Virus record (IMG/VR): IMGVR_UViG_3300030099_004837
Coordinates: 1 to 37,272 of that record
Length of the DNA: 37,272 nucleotides
Reading direction: 5' to 3' (one strand)
DNA from: a virus
Shown here: positions 1-9,992 of the stretch, one piece after another
How positions within the stretch are numbered: the stretch's first letter is position 1
Layout: every line of letters begins with the position of its first letter
Translations under genes and position numbers: made by a program
The notes under the pieces: model-generated
What the model was told of the DNA's origin: nothing
The model's input: the letters and a program-made list of their open reading frames with translations, nothing else
Database searches by the model: none

Positions 1-1
1 G

Positions 2-3000
2 AACACTAGGATTGACCCCACTACGGGAGAGGAAATCACAGGGCCATCCACGACAGACGGAAAACTAACGCCAAATATGCAGATACAACTACCAGACCCC
101 TCAGAGATACCAGGAGAGGTATTTGTCAGAAGCGGGCATGACCGCATCCAAGCCTACTCCAACCTAACTTGGGGGATGGGTGGTCTGACGGCCCCTGACC
201 CTCGCAGACCAGGCGTAGCAGAGGCATCAGGAGAGGCATCGCAGTTTGACACACACGATAGGATGCTAATTTTCCACGTTCAGAGGCTTCTGCATCCCGA
301 TATGGCGACCAAACAGGGCTTGACCCCCCACACTACTGCCGGAGCCGTTCCAAGCGGCACAACACGCTTATTCTCAGCTCACAGAATAACCGACCACGCA
401 GAGCGAGGCTCAGTCTTGACACAGACCAACAACGGAACGGCAACAGGATACCCCTACCCGCATCATAGGATACGCTTTGCAAGACAGGGACATTCGTTCG
501 TGACTCCGATGACCCATAGGGGTACTCCTGCGGCCATGAGGCGACAATTGCACCGTTCTCATGGTTCATCCTATTCTCTGCTGTTTGAGGCTGAAACGGA
601 AAACAAACACCACGTTTTCGGTTCTGCTAGATCGACTAACAGTTCAACAGTCTTTGAGTTAGACACTCTCGAAGTCAAAAATGAAAGTGGGTACAGGGCC
701 AACGGTTCATTCTCCTCAGATGGCGTACCTCTAAGTGAACAAGACGGATTCAGGCTACCTGATGTCAAGGCGGTATTTTCTAGCGTAACCCCGAGAACGG
801 ACATTGATTACCTCGTTGCCCCCGGTCAGGAGCAGACTGAGACAATCGGAGCAGGTCATTTGGTCAGAAGGGCCGCACCAAGCAGGACAACCACCACAAA
901 TTCAGGGCCAACTAGGCTGACTTTTGCTAATGCATTGAGTGGAGGGAGTCGATATAACACAAGTTCTGAGGCCATAACGAATGGCTTCATGATTGGAGAC
1001 TACGCACTAGCCGGAGGTCGCCCAATTGCCCCTGTAATTGACGTAGGATCAACAAATTACTTCGTTTTAGGACTTGAGGAAGGAGTCGCAGTACCCCGTT
1101 CTGGTACTGAATTGGCTACCGTACCCCCTCTTCTGTGTCACGACCCTGAATATCTCAATCTAGCGGCCCTTACACCAGGAGGTAGTGGTGGTATAACGGC
1201 TACAAATGGTGATTTTGCGCTGCTTGACAAGGACAACACCGGAACAGGGTGTGTCCCTGACGCTTTCTTGTGTCATTGGTTAGCCGAATACAACCACCCT
1301 GCACTACTTGGAACGAGTCGCGAGCACTACTTGACGTTCAGATACAGGGAGTCAGGGATGCCTCGGGCCTTGAACTACCCACCCACTAGAGGTTTGTACC
1401 TTCGCAACCACTCCAACCCCACCACTACTGCACAGGCAGAGAACGCCCTACCCTTTGAGAGACTATACATCACACAATGGTTGCAGAACTATGGATACAA
1501 TGGATTGAATGCAGGTGGGCATGGGAATATAGTCGGATTGAAGTCTGCTAACTCTGTGCTTATGGGTCATACCACAGTAAGGGAACCACAAGGTACGCTC
1601 CGCATATTAACAGAATATGAGAATGTGCGCCATACTAGAGGAGAGGGTATAGGAGATGGCATCAATCCTGAGAGAACAGGTGTGACCATATCTTATGATA
1701 CTGATACAGATAGTGTGGCGTTCACTTCATATGTTTCTGTTGTCGATAGTATGGTCGCATATGATTACAGTCGTAGGTTGCCTGTAAGAGCCTGGGGTTT
1801 CCGAACTAGCTCGGACGCTTTGGATATGTTAGCAGGAGATCCTAACGAGCATCAGTCTGCTAACCAACCCGTCTATGGGAAAGGGAGATTTGACGGTGGC
1901 ATTCACGATACGATGAATAAGATTCCAAACGCCTCAACACACGGCGATTCATGGATGTTCCCATCTGATTACAACGGAGTGGAGAGAACTATGCCCATAG
2001 GGTTAGTGCTGACAGCTCACACAGCAGAGGCTACACCCTTCTCAAGTGTGATAAGAAGAAGCAATACCAAACCTCTGCCATCAGAGCAGCCTATTGGAAT
2101 GGGACTCACTCTAGGAATGGACTCTGCTGGCCTCATCAAACCAACTGCACTGCCAGCAGGGGTGTGGCAACCGAAGACAGACCCGAACAAAGGAGCAAAC
2201 GAACCGTTGAAGGCGATACCGATGAACAAGGGTTCTGACCCGTTCATTGACTTGACCCAATACACAGGATCCAACACCTATGCACAATCAACCTCTCCGT
2301 CTGCTGTCAGTTCCACGCAATTTGGGGTTAGTGGGGGCTTCCATCACTTGAGAGGCAATGCTCTGCATACGAATGCATCAGCGATAGACCACTCGAACAC
2401 GTCAAACGTCCATTACCCTACGACAGGATGGGGCATAGGGAAACATAGCAATGCCACGATAACGAGTCTTACGCCAATCCCTTTATCTGAGATTAGCGAC
2501 CACAGGCAGATTCAATCTAGGACAGAACCACGTCTTGGCTTCGTTATACAGACCGAAAGCGAGCGTCAGACGAACAAGAATATCCAATACTCAATCCTAT
2601 CCACGAAGGCAGCATCATTGCACAGCGACTTGATTGTCGGTCAGCACTTCCCCGTGATGCCCTCCTGGTCTGTCAATACCAAGTTCACAACTCACAACAT
2701 GACAGTGAACCCCTCAAGCCCCTCAAGCCAAACAATCACCAACCCGTACACCCTACCGTCATGGAGTCCCGACACGAAAGACGACAAAGGAGATGGAGGC
2801 GCGGCGGTGGCCTCTTTGTCAATCACAAACGCAGGAACGGGATACACCTTCCCTAGTGGTACACTCGGATTCTCAGGTGGTGGTGGTGGAACGGGATTCT
2901 CAGGGACATATACTACAAGCACGACTGTTGCAGATGGAAACATAGCAAACGGCGTAGGACAATATAGCGGAGGCAATACGCAGACGTTCACAGGAGTCAC

Positions 3001-6000
3001 CATTTCAGGTGGTGGTGGCTCAGGCGCGGCGGCATCATACGTCTTGTCTAACGATGGCAAGCCAATCAGCAACACCATCTCGATTGGCAACGGAGGATCG
3101 GGTTTCAACTCAAACACAGTGAGTCTCACCATAGGCCAACCAAATGCAAGTCACAATTCAGTCCAAGCCACCGCTACCGCAACTATCGGATTCGGTGCGA
3201 CAATCTCCAATCCAACTAGCCAAGAGCATGAGATAGACATATCGGGTACGAACGTGAACACTCTGACTTTGGATGGGGATCATCAGCCTACACTTAACGC
3301 TCTGCGTGGAGATTACTCATTCGGCTCAACCTTAGCCGTCAATGAAGACATCTCGGCATGGCCTTCATCGGGAACACTGTATTTGCAAGATGGTCTTACA
3401 TCCGCTTTCATCACTTATTCAGGGAAAAACACCAGTGGAGGAGTGGGTAATCACACCTTTACAATATCAGAGTCTAGTCATGGTCGTGGTTTCAACTTTT
3501 TAAGTGGTAGCACCGTTTTCGATTTGAATCCAAACCCCCAAAACGCAGATCAGACTAACAGACTGATACCCTTGCCCCCAATTCCTGCAAGCACTCTTAC
3601 TATGACAATCAATCAGACAAGCCCTGCCGCACAGACACCTGCGACTGTCAGGATAGGTTATGAAAGAGATAGCACCAATGGCAAATATTACGTTCGTGCA
3701 GGAAGCGATGCCTACCACATAAGCAATGCCGGTGCAGGATTCACATCAGGCGGAACAAAAACAATTACGTTGAAATTGAACGGACAATCGGCATATGCCG
3801 GTGGAAATACTATTGGCTTTGCCAATTCAGGAAACGTAGTAGCGGACGTAAGCGCGGCAACAACCAACGGTACGATAGTATCAATCACAGTCAATAATCA
3901 AGGAGATGGATACACCTCCGTGCCATCTGTCTCTGCTCCGGGAGGCACAGGAGTATCGCTGACGGCTGCGTTAGCAAGCCATACTGCTACGAGGACACTA
4001 ACAGACATCGTTGTCACCAATGGTGGGTCGGGCTACACATCCTTGCCAACTATGACCGTGCCTACTACGCATCTCACGGGTTCGGCAAATGCTGTGACGG
4101 CAGTATTGGGTTCGACAGGGCCAATAGTCTCTGTGAGCATATCAAGCGCAGGGTCGGGATTCACGACTGCACCGACCATAGTTCCGAGTGGAGGTGGTAA
4201 CAATGCAGACATCACGGCTACTGTTCAACTACCAATCAACCCTCCTGTATTGAACGCCGCAAAGACTCATGCGAAAGATGCTTGGACAGTTAGAGGTTCA
4301 GCAGACTTGCCACCTTGGGGTGGAACGTACATTTTACGCAAGACGTACCTGAATAGAAGCGAAGAAGGAACACTCACTACTGATGTATTTGGAACAGAGG
4401 GCAACGCCACTACCTCGAATCAAAAGAGGAAGTCGATTGATTACTTCGTTCGTCCTGTAAGGCCACTCAAGCTCTTTGGCTTTGCATCAGACTTGCTGCA
4501 GGATGGATGGACACACGGCGCAAGATCTTCATTGGGGGATGCGGACACAGAGTTCCAACCGTTCACCCGTGACAATCGTTATGGTGTGTTTGAGTCAGAT
4601 ATGGAGCAGACACTAGGGACGCTCCAATTCATCAGCACGGCAGAAGGGCGATTCGAGATGACATGGCCCGATGCAAACGAGCTAGACTCGGTATTCCATT
4701 TGCTACCAAGCGCATCTATGCTCCAATTCTTCAAGTCGGATGCGGTACGCAAGACTGTTGATGGAGAGTTCAACCCCGAGATAGAAGCACGATACTCACA
4801 AACCACTCACCCAGGCGGTGGAGAGAGTCTTCACCAATCTGAGGCAAGATACAGAGCAGAGGGAACAGGCGTAAGCGGCGACTTCGTGAAGCAGACAACA
4901 CCTGATGGTGTGACTCACACGCACATGGATACTGCAATGAGATTGTATCCTCAATTTGAGGTGACAAGACACGTTAGCAATAACGTATTCCTAAAGGATG
5001 CGTCTATGTTGCCTACGTCCGGTACACTGTTCATAGTCGGTAAAGGAAAAATGACCTACACAGGTAAGACCAGAAACAAACTAACAGGCGTGACTAACAA
5101 TACAGGAGTAGGTGACTTGACGGGTTCCATACTTCGTTTTACCACAGAGACAAGCCCCTCAACATTAGCGGACATACGGTCTTTGACTCTCCCTCACTTA
5201 GTATCTCCTACATTCATAGACAACTCAATAGTAATGGCAAAGCAAGAGTCGGCTTTGTGGAATCGTTTCGATACTGCCTCAAGCACAGTTAAACCCACTA
5301 CTCTTTCATTCCGAGGACTGTTGGAGTATGATCCGGCAGACTTCTTCATGATTAATCAAAGACCAATACTCATAGAAAACGGGAAGACCTCTGCTCAAAT
5401 CAAGACGACATCGCCCTCGATTACAGCAATCAGATTTGATGGGAAGACAGTATCCTCATCTCATTTCCCCCCTTACTTGTTTGACCAAACGGGGTTCTCG
5501 TTGAGGATAGCAGGTGTCGAAACAGATGAGTTGTCCACCTTCCTACAATTCAGGAACATTGAATCTGACAGCCTGACTGATGCAGGTCTTACACAAGGCC
5601 CGATACTGCTCGGTCAGCTCGGGTTTGTAGGCATCAGAACGAGCGATGCCACATTGACATTACTAAACGATGCAGGAGCAGACCTTGCCTCGTTCAACGT
5701 CACACCAACTAATGCTCTATTGTCAAAGGACAGAGAGACATCCTCAACTTTGGACGCTCATCCGTCCCTCCGTTTAATTTCCGATCACTCAAGTGTGTTC
5801 ACGGCGAGAAAAACTAGAGGTCTGAACATTATGGAAATCATACGCAACCTGTCACAGATTGATGGCAAGCAGTTGGTAAATGAAAGAAATGGCTCACTTG
5901 TATATTCATCTGATAGTTTCAATGGGCGAGGAGCAACATTAGGAGTCGGCAGTGGAATAAGGTCGCTTGTCGTAAGTAAGATGTTCGATTCTCCTAATGA

Positions 6001-6652
6001 GATAGTCGTGGTTGGTGATTCCCTAGCACAGAATGAGAGAGTATTCGTTGTTGTGAAAGACCCTGAGAGAATGAAAAATGAAGCAAGTAAAGGAGCGACA
6101 AGCAACATGGTTCGTACACTCCGCCAAGAGATTCCAGGATTGAAGACAAACGCAGAAGCAAGACAACTAGCAAAAACAATCTTAGCGAGAGCTGAGAATG
6201 GTGCGCCTCTCGTGACGCTAGAAGGAGCGTTCAGGTCATCGTCAATACAACCTGGTGAAATCGTGAAGATTGATTTGCCCACTCATGGACTCAGAGGAGA
6301 CTTCGCGGTATTCGAGGCAACTCATAACTATTCCAATATGATGAGTAATTTTGTCGTAGCCCAATATGACAAAGGAATCGAAGGCATACTCTCCGATCTT
6401 CAAGCGGTATCAGGCAACTCATCACCACTAGATGAGTCAGCAGGACAGGTAGTGGATGTTGCCGAAGTGTCGATGTCTGCGGGCATAAACGTGGTAGCAG
6501 TCCACAAGGTATTTGTGCGTAATGTGAACAATACAGGATTCATAATAGGGGCGAAACACACTAATGGAATGGGGAAAATCGGAGTGCGTGACGGGAACAA
6601 GCGGGGGCGACCCATCGGAGCCAGCAAGAGTTTGTATTTTGAGGTGAGATGA
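2..6652 (+). CDS. Giant tail/baseplate structural protein, 5' partial
   Basis: The frame is open from base 2, so the true start lies left of the window; the first in-window ATG is at 77 and gives 2191 residues. Between about 2800 and 4230 there are roughly six Gly-rich repeats of the form GxGYTxxPxxxxxGG (for example NAGTGYTFP, NGGSGYTSLP, SAGSGFTTAP), a pattern common in marine phage tail or fibre proteins. The C-terminal part, from about 5820 to 6390, resembles phage baseplate hub (gpD/XkdQ-like) C-termini: a segment rich in EARQLAKTILARA, then LEGAFRSSSIQPGEIVKI, then a short domain ending near VVAQYDKG. It is inferred to be a virion tail-tip or baseplate component, perhaps carrying host-binding modules. 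It ends EVR, the codons of which (GAGGTGAGA) form the ribosome-binding site of the next gene, and its TGA overlaps that gene's ATG. Virion role is likely; the exact position in the particle is uncertain. Confidence 0.8.
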   Translation, partial: NTRIDPTTGEEITGPSTTDGKLTPNMQIQLPDPSEIPGEVFVRSGHDRIQAYSNLTWGMGGLTAPDPRRPGVAEASGEASQFDTHDRMLIFHVQRLLHPDMATKQGLTPHTTAGAVPSGTTRLFSAHRITDHAERGSVLTQTNNGTATGYPYPHHRIRFARQGHSFVTPMTHRGTPAAMRRQLHRSHGSSYSLLFEAETENKHHVFGSARSTNSSTVFELDTLEVKNESGYRANGSFSSDGVPLSEQDGFRLPDVKAVFSSVTPRTDIDYLVAPGQEQTETIGAGHLVRRAAPSRTTTTNSGPTRLTFANALSGGSRYNTSSEAITNGFMIGDYALAGGRPIAPVIDVGSTNYFVLGLEEGVAVPRSGTELATVPPLLCHDPEYLNLAALTPGGSGGITATNGDFALLDKDNTGTGCVPDAFLCHWLAEYNHPALLGTSREHYLTFRYRESGMPRALNYPPTRGLYLRNHSNPTTTAQAENALPFERLYITQWLQNYGYNGLNAGGHGNIVGLKSANSVLMGHTTVREPQGTLRILTEYENVRHTRGEGIGDGINPERTGVTISYDTDTDSVAFTSYVSVVDSMVAYDYSRRLPVRAWGFRTSSDALDMLAGDPNEHQSANQPVYGKGRFDGGIHDTMNKIPNASTHGDSWMFPSDYNGVERTMPIGLVLTAHTAEATPFSSVIRRSNTKPLPSEQPIGMGLTLGMDSAGLIKPTALPAGVWQPKTDPNKGANEPLKAIPMNKGSDPFIDLTQYTGSNTYAQSTSPSAVSSTQFGVSGGFHHLRGNALHTNASAIDHSNTSNVHYPTTGWGIGKHSNATITSLTPIPLSEISDHRQIQSRTEPRLGFVIQTESERQTNKNIQYSILSTKAASLHSDLIVGQHFPVMPSWSVNTKFTTHNMTVNPSSPSSQTITNPYTLPSWSPDTKDDKGDGGAAVASLSITNAGTGYTFPSGTLGFSGGGGGTGFSGTYTTSTTVADGNIANGVGQYSGGNTQTFTGVTISGGGGSGAAASYVLSNDGKPISNTISIGNGGSGFNSNTVSLTIGQPNASHNSVQATATATIGFGATISNPTSQEHEIDISGTNVNTLTLDGDHQPTLNALRGDYSFGSTLAVNEDISAWPSSGTLYLQDGLTSAFITYSGKNTSGGVGNHTFTISESSHGRGFNFLSGSTVFDLNPNPQNADQTNRLIPLPPIPASTLTMTINQTSPAAQTPATVRIGYERDSTNGKYYVRAGSDAYHISNAGAGFTSGGTKTITLKLNGQSAYAGGNTIGFANSGNVVADVSAATTNGTIVSITVNNQGDGYTSVPSVSAPGGTGVSLTAALASHTATRTLTDIVVTNGGSGYTSLPTMTVPTTHLTGSANAVTAVLGSTGPIVSVSISSAGSGFTTAPTIVPSGGGNNADITATVQLPINPPVLNAAKTHAKDAWTVRGSADLPPWGGTYILRKTYLNRSEEGTLTTDVFGTEGNATTSNQKRKSIDYFVRPVRPLKLFGFASDLLQDGWTHGARSSLGDADTEFQPFTRDNRYGVFESDMEQTLGTLQFISTAEGRFEMTWPDANELDSVFHLLPSASMLQFFKSDAVRKTVDGEFNPEIEARYSQTTHPGGGESLHQSEARYRAEGTGVSGDFVKQTTPDGVTHTHMDTAMRLYPQFEVTRHVSNNVFLKDASMLPTSGTLFIVGKGKMTYTGKTRNKLTGVTNNTGVGDLTGSILRFTTETSPSTLADIRSLTLPHLVSPTFIDNSIVMAKQESALWNRFDTASSTVKPTTLSFRGLLEYDPADFFMINQRPILIENGKTSAQIKTTSPSITAIRFDGKTVSSSHFPPYLFDQTGFSLRIAGVETDELSTFLQFRNIESDSLTDAGLTQGPILLGQLGFVGIRTSDATLTLLNDAGADLASFNVTPTNALLSKDRETSSTLDAHPSLRLISDHSSVFTARKTRGLNIMEIIRNLSQIDGKQLVNERNGSLVYSSDSFNGRGATLGVGSGIRSLVVSKMFDSPNEIVVVGDSLAQNERVFVVVKDPERMKNEASKGATSNMVRTLRQEIPGLKTNAEARQLAKTILARAENGAPLVTLEGAFRSSSIQPGEIVKIDLPTHGLRGDFAVFEATHNYSNMMSNFVVAQYDKGIEGILSDLQAVSGNSSPLDESAGQVVDVAEVSMSAGINVVAVHKVFVRNVNNTGFIIGAKHTNGMGKIGVRDGNKRGRPIGASKSLYFEVR

Positions 6653-6993
6653 TGCCAGTGCTTGATTCGTTGAAGTCCGCTTTGACAGACCATCTGTCCA
6701 CGTTAGTCACACGCATGACGCTCGGCTCTAGTGGTGGCGATGCATCAAGCAGGGATGGTGGCGCAGGAATACCGCAGATAACCACCATCCCCCAAGTCAG
6801 CAAGATAGACGATAGAACGATTGCAATCACGGCTAATTTCGATACTCAGCAGACATCCTCTGAGGCAATTAAGGAAGTCGCATTGCACGGTGATACTGCA
6901 TTAGACACACCGGCATACCGTGCAACATTCTTACCCATAGATAAGAATACGACCAATGAGATAAGAGTTGATGTTCTGATGGAGGTGAGATAA
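6649..6993 (+). CDS. Small tail-associated protein
   Basis: A 114-residue protein starting at ATGATG, with the first ATG overlapping the upstream TGA. The N-terminus is an amphipathic helix, followed by a Gly/Ser/Asp linker (residues 25-40) and a beta-rich C-terminal half. That half contains AITANFDTQQTSSEAIKEVA, then ALHG and a closing TNEIRVDVLMEVR. This resembles the short 'EvGLf ... ar ... Kt ... el.v' domain often found beside phage tail fibres and collars (family resemblance from memory, weak). Its last codons GAGGTGAGA again provide the ribosome-binding site for the following gene. Its place between the baseplate-like giant and a fibre-like protein suggests a tail or baseplate assembly role. 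Confidence 0.65.
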   Translation: MMPVLDSLKSALTDHLSTLVTRMTLGSSGGDASSRDGGAGIPQITTIPQVSKIDDRTIAITANFDTQQTSSEAIKEVALHGDTALDTPAYRATFLPIDKNTTNEIRVDVLMEVR

Positions 6994-6994
6994 C

Positions 6995-8077
6995 ATGGCA
7001 GGATTGGGTCAGGGACACGAAACGGCAAATCAATCGTATCAGTCGGATGGACTTAGGGACACAGATGTCCTAGCTAGTCCCACTCTTACCAACTTCAACG
7101 AACGTGGTCTGCTCAATGGAGTCGTGCCTATTATTTCCAATGACTATGACTCGGGTTCTCGCAATTCATCCACGACAGGCAACTGTGCTTGCTCAACTTC
7201 GGGTACGCAATCCATAGTTATCGCAGCAGGAACGCTTGTGGTGGATGGCGTGTTCTATTCCATAACCACATCGACCTTGAACGTGGCATCTGTGACGGCA
7301 CAGTACGCGACATACAATTCAAGCACGGCTCCGACACTCTCTGCCAACCATGAGAGGATACTCCTAGTGTATTTCGATCCTGCTCTTACGAACAATATCG
7401 GTTTTGTCTATGGTGCTTCATTAGATACTTCGAGTGGAGCGTACCCTCAAAGCCCATCGGCTCATCTTGCCAATCAAACGATAGTCCTGGCTTCTGCTAG
7501 ATTGCACAGGAATAACAACCAAGTTGAGATTGCATCACTCGAAGACAAGCGGGTCTTCATAAGACCAGGCCCGATACCTGTGTCATCACTGATAGATGGT
7601 AGCGCAGCATCCATGCCCAAAAACAACTTCCTATCGGGCAATCAAGGAAACCTACCGATTACCGATTTAGGATTTATCTTCGCTCGTGACCCTGCTGGAC
7701 TTGGCGACCACCCTGACGGTAGTGGCGGCACTCATCTGTTCTATCAGTCAGATCAGAGAATCAACCAAGCAGGGACAGGCGGAGCATATCAGATAACGCC
7801 GACACACAGAACATCCATACTGACAGGAACATACACAGGAGCGCAGAAGAACTTCACATTGGAATACAGCCCTCTTGGTTCTCAAGATGAGGCATCAACC
7901 AAACTCATCGAGGTAGTCATGTATAAGTCGGGAACGCCACGCTTCATCGCCACCCTCATACAAGGGCTAGACTACACCATATCTGCAAACGTAGTGACCG
8001 TAAATGGCTCACTAGGATATACGGGTACACCGACTCACGTTAGGATCTCTTATGTTCATGCGGGGCATACAGGATGA
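6995..8077 (+). CDS. Putative tail fibre/adhesin-like structural protein
   Basis: A 360-residue protein beginning 2 bases after the upstream stop, with GGAGGTGAG as ribosome-binding site. It is rich in Ser, Thr, Asn and Gly with few charged residues, typical of secreted or virion beta-structured proteins. An N-terminal CACST pair of cysteines sits near residue 65. A central region (about residues 70-190) alternates short hydrophobic strands with phrases such as LLVYFDPA and IVLASARLHRNN, which resemble receptor-binding fibre head or shaft proteins. The C-terminal part, about residues 260-355, has an immunoglobulin- or jelly-roll-like strand pattern. There is no enzyme motif. The late-gene context supports a fibre or adhesin. 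The stop overlaps the next ATG (ATGA). Confidence 0.65.
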   Translation: MAGLGQGHETANQSYQSDGLRDTDVLASPTLTNFNERGLLNGVVPIISNDYDSGSRNSSTTGNCACSTSGTQSIVIAAGTLVVDGVFYSITTSTLNVASVTAQYATYNSSTAPTLSANHERILLVYFDPALTNNIGFVYGASLDTSSGAYPQSPSAHLANQTIVLASARLHRNNNQVEIASLEDKRVFIRPGPIPVSSLIDGSAASMPKNNFLSGNQGNLPITDLGFIFARDPAGLGDHPDGSGGTHLFYQSDQRINQAGTGGAYQITPTHRTSILTGTYTGAQKNFTLEYSPLGSQDEASTKLIEVVMYKSGTPRFIATLIQGLDYTISANVVTVNGSLGYTGTPTHVRISYVHAGHTG

Positions 8078-8250
8078 AGCACTACCAGAATAAGATTAGC
8101 CAAGACTGTCCTGATTGTGGCAATCGCGTATTGGCTATCCGCATCAATGGTTTCTATGCCGGTTCGAGAGATAGAATATTTTTATGGGAATGTCCGTTGT
8201 GTGAAAGTGTGTGGAAGAAGCTCAAGCCCAAGTTGAAGGTGGAAGCATGA
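8074..8250 (+). CDS. Small zinc-ribbon protein (58 aa)
   Basis: The ORF begins at the ATG of an ATGA overlap with the fibre-like gene and ends in a second ATGA overlap with the next gene. It encodes 58 residues with two CxxC knuckles, CPDCG near residue 12 and CPLC near residue 45, spaced as in a one-domain zinc ribbon, followed by a Lys-rich tail (KKLKPKLKVEA). No catalytic motif is present. It could bind nucleic acid or act as a structural or assembly factor. Overlap at both ends and the paired knuckles make it likely real. Confidence 0.7.
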   Translation: MKHYQNKISQDCPDCGNRVLAIRINGFYAGSRDRIFLWECPLCESVWKKLKPKLKVEA

Positions 8251-8645
8251 GTGCCTTCTCAGTAGCCTGGGGCTTGGTCAAGGAAGAACCGATGTGCGAA
8301 AATTGCGTGGACAAACCCGCAATGCGTGGTAGTGATTTCTGCCGTAGTTGTGCCATGAGAATGACAGGCGTTTCATACGATGAAATGACTGAGAGACAAA
8401 AGGGGATGTTCAGGAGATCAGATGACAAGTCAGAAGAGAAGGGCAAGTTCAGAGGCTACTCGAAGAATACCATTAGCGGGAGATCCGAGAGGCAGGGCAA
8501 GGCTAGAGCCTGGAATCAAAGCCGGAGGAACAAGCGAAGGAGAACCCGCAACATATACGCTCGACAGAAGGGGCGAGGTAATGTCCGCCCTGCCATGAGG
8601 AGACAACTAGGTGCTGGTGCAAGCAGAGCAGAGACTAAGCGTTGA
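8247..8645 (+). CDS. Cys-containing, highly basic small protein
   Basis: The ATG at 8247 is preferred over an in-frame GTG at 8211 because it overlaps the previous stop as ATGA; this gives 132 residues. The N-terminal third has two CxxC pairs (CENC and CRSC, residues about 17-35), a probable zinc site. The C-terminal half is very rich in Arg and Lys (for example RRNKRRRTRN) and should be disordered and nucleic-acid binding. It is the last gene of the plus-strand block; its 3' end overlaps the convergent methyltransferase by 11 bases. Possible roles are DNA or RNA packaging or late gene control, but this is inference. Confidence 0.6.
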   Translation: MSAFSVAWGLVKEEPMCENCVDKPAMRGSDFCRSCAMRMTGVSYDEMTERQKGMFRRSDDKSEEKGKFRGYSKNTISGRSERQGKARAWNQSRRNKRRRTRNIYARQKGRGNVRPAMRRQLGAGASRAETKR

Positions 8646-9948
8646 AGTCCATAAGGGTCGGTTGCTTGATTCTCTCCATCGTTAAGTCCTCTTTGATTTC
8701 ATAGTCACCCGAATGGGTTATTCTCGCTCTTGCTATCTCTATGTATTCCTCATCCATCTCGATACCTATGAAATTGAATCCTTCCATGTTAGCCGCTATC
8801 CCTGTCGTGCCACTACCCATAAATGGGTCAAGGACTATTCCTTCGGGTCGAGTGACTAGACGACACAGATAGCGCATGAGACTCACAGGCTTCACGGTTG
8901 GATGATGATTAGTGGATTTTCTATCTTCGCTGAATGTAGTTCCTTCATTTGGTCTGCCAACGCTTGAACGCATACCTGCTCCTATCTTACCCGATTTTTT
9001 CTTCTGCAAATGTTCGCACCCTGCGTTCCTCTCCTTCTGCGATGGCTTGGCGCAATAGAAGAATCGAGATGCACCGCCTTCATCGCCTATTTGGAATGTA
9101 TGTCTTTCTTGTTGAACGCCATAGGTATTGAATTGCCCGCCTTTAGCTATTGAATCCATATTCCCTGATTTCAAATGCCCGCTTTGCTCATCAAGAACCT
9201 CGCCCGCTTCTTCATCAAGAATCACATTTGAAGGGTAGCGACCTTCGGCATTTGTTGGTTGAAATTCTGTTTGCTTACCAAAAACACTCCTTTCATTATT
9301 TGTTGGTTGAAAGGGCCGTTTGTGTTCACCATTACTTTTAATTCGGCAACCATCTATGTTTATGCCACCATTCCCATGCTCAAGCACGTTCTCGACAACC
9401 GTTCCAATGAGGGGCTTACGAGCCACTACAATAGGCTCATGGGCGGGTTTGAGAGCCGTTCCCCAACCATCCCATTGTTTTGCTTTGGGTGTAGCGGGTT
9501 TGGTTATGGTTGGCGAACCTGTATTTCCACCCTGATAAATGCCTTCATAATTAACACCTGAAATTGGGCGATGGTTTGGGTTTTCTCCTATTACTTCTCG
9601 TTCCGCACCTGCGGCTTTGTCTATCGCCTTGCTGATGTTGTGAGACTTTGGGAATCCCGAACCATATATCCACATGATTTGATCGCGAATCTCAAAATCT
9701 GCATCCTCGATATTGACAGCCATGCGATGATAGGTTCGGGAACCTGCGAAAGACAACAGGTATCCTCCGGGCTTCAGAACACGCAATGCCTCTTTCCACA
9801 TCTCCTTACCCGGAACATCATAATCCCACTTATTACCCATGAACTCCAATCCGTATGGAGGGTCTGTGACAATGGAATCAACTGAGTTATCGGCCATTTC
9901 CTTCATCGCTACTACACAATCGGAATTGATTAGTTGTGTCGATACCAT
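8635..9948 (-). CDS. N4/N6 DNA methyltransferase (beta class)
   Basis: A 437-residue S-adenosylmethionine-dependent DNA amino-methyltransferase of the PF01555 type. The catalytic motif TDPPYGL is at residues 28-34. The SAM-binding motif DPFMGSGTTG is at residues 374-383, followed by the FIGIEMDEEYIEIA strand. DPPY before FxGxG defines the beta arrangement. HHPTVKPVSLMRYL precedes the SAM motif, as in many phage and archaeal enzymes. The middle (about 130-330) is a target-recognition region rich in Asn and Gly. No restriction partner is nearby, so it probably modifies viral DNA against host restriction or alters regulation. It starts 44 bases after the exonuclease-like gene with a GGAG upstream. 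Confidence 0.92.
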   Translation of the reverse strand: MVSTQLINSDCVVAMKEMADNSVDSIVTDPPYGLEFMGNKWDYDVPGKEMWKEALRVLKPGGYLLSFAGSRTYHRMAVNIEDADFEIRDQIMWIYGSGFPKSHNISKAIDKAAGAEREVIGENPNHRPISGVNYEGIYQGGNTGSPTITKPATPKAKQWDGWGTALKPAHEPIVVARKPLIGTVVENVLEHGNGGINIDGCRIKSNGEHKRPFQPTNNERSVFGKQTEFQPTNAEGRYPSNVILDEEAGEVLDEQSGHLKSGNMDSIAKGGQFNTYGVQQERHTFQIGDEGGASRFFYCAKPSQKERNAGCEHLQKKKSGKIGAGMRSSVGRPNEGTTFSEDRKSTNHHPTVKPVSLMRYLCRLVTRPEGIVLDPFMGSGTTGIAANMEGFNFIGIEMDEEYIEIARARITHSGDYEIKEDLTMERIKQPTLMDFNA

Positions 9949-9992
9949 TTATTTAGACTCCAAGATTCTCTTTTGTTGTCGTATGGCACACC

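Noticed and set aside
2692-3132. Long minus-strand frame rich in Pro and Val opposite the giant structural gene
   Set aside because: Shadow of the Gly-rich repeats; GGT/GGN glycine codons read as Pro/Thr/Val on the other strand.
3255-3264. GAACACTCT in the giant structural gene
   Set aside because: Coding sequence on the opposite strand from the early genes, with no start nearby.
9949-9992. Possible 19-codon GTG ORF between the exonuclease-like and methyltransferase genes
   Set aside because: No distinctive motif, weak start, and the spacing to GGAG signals is better explained as a leader for the methyltransferase.
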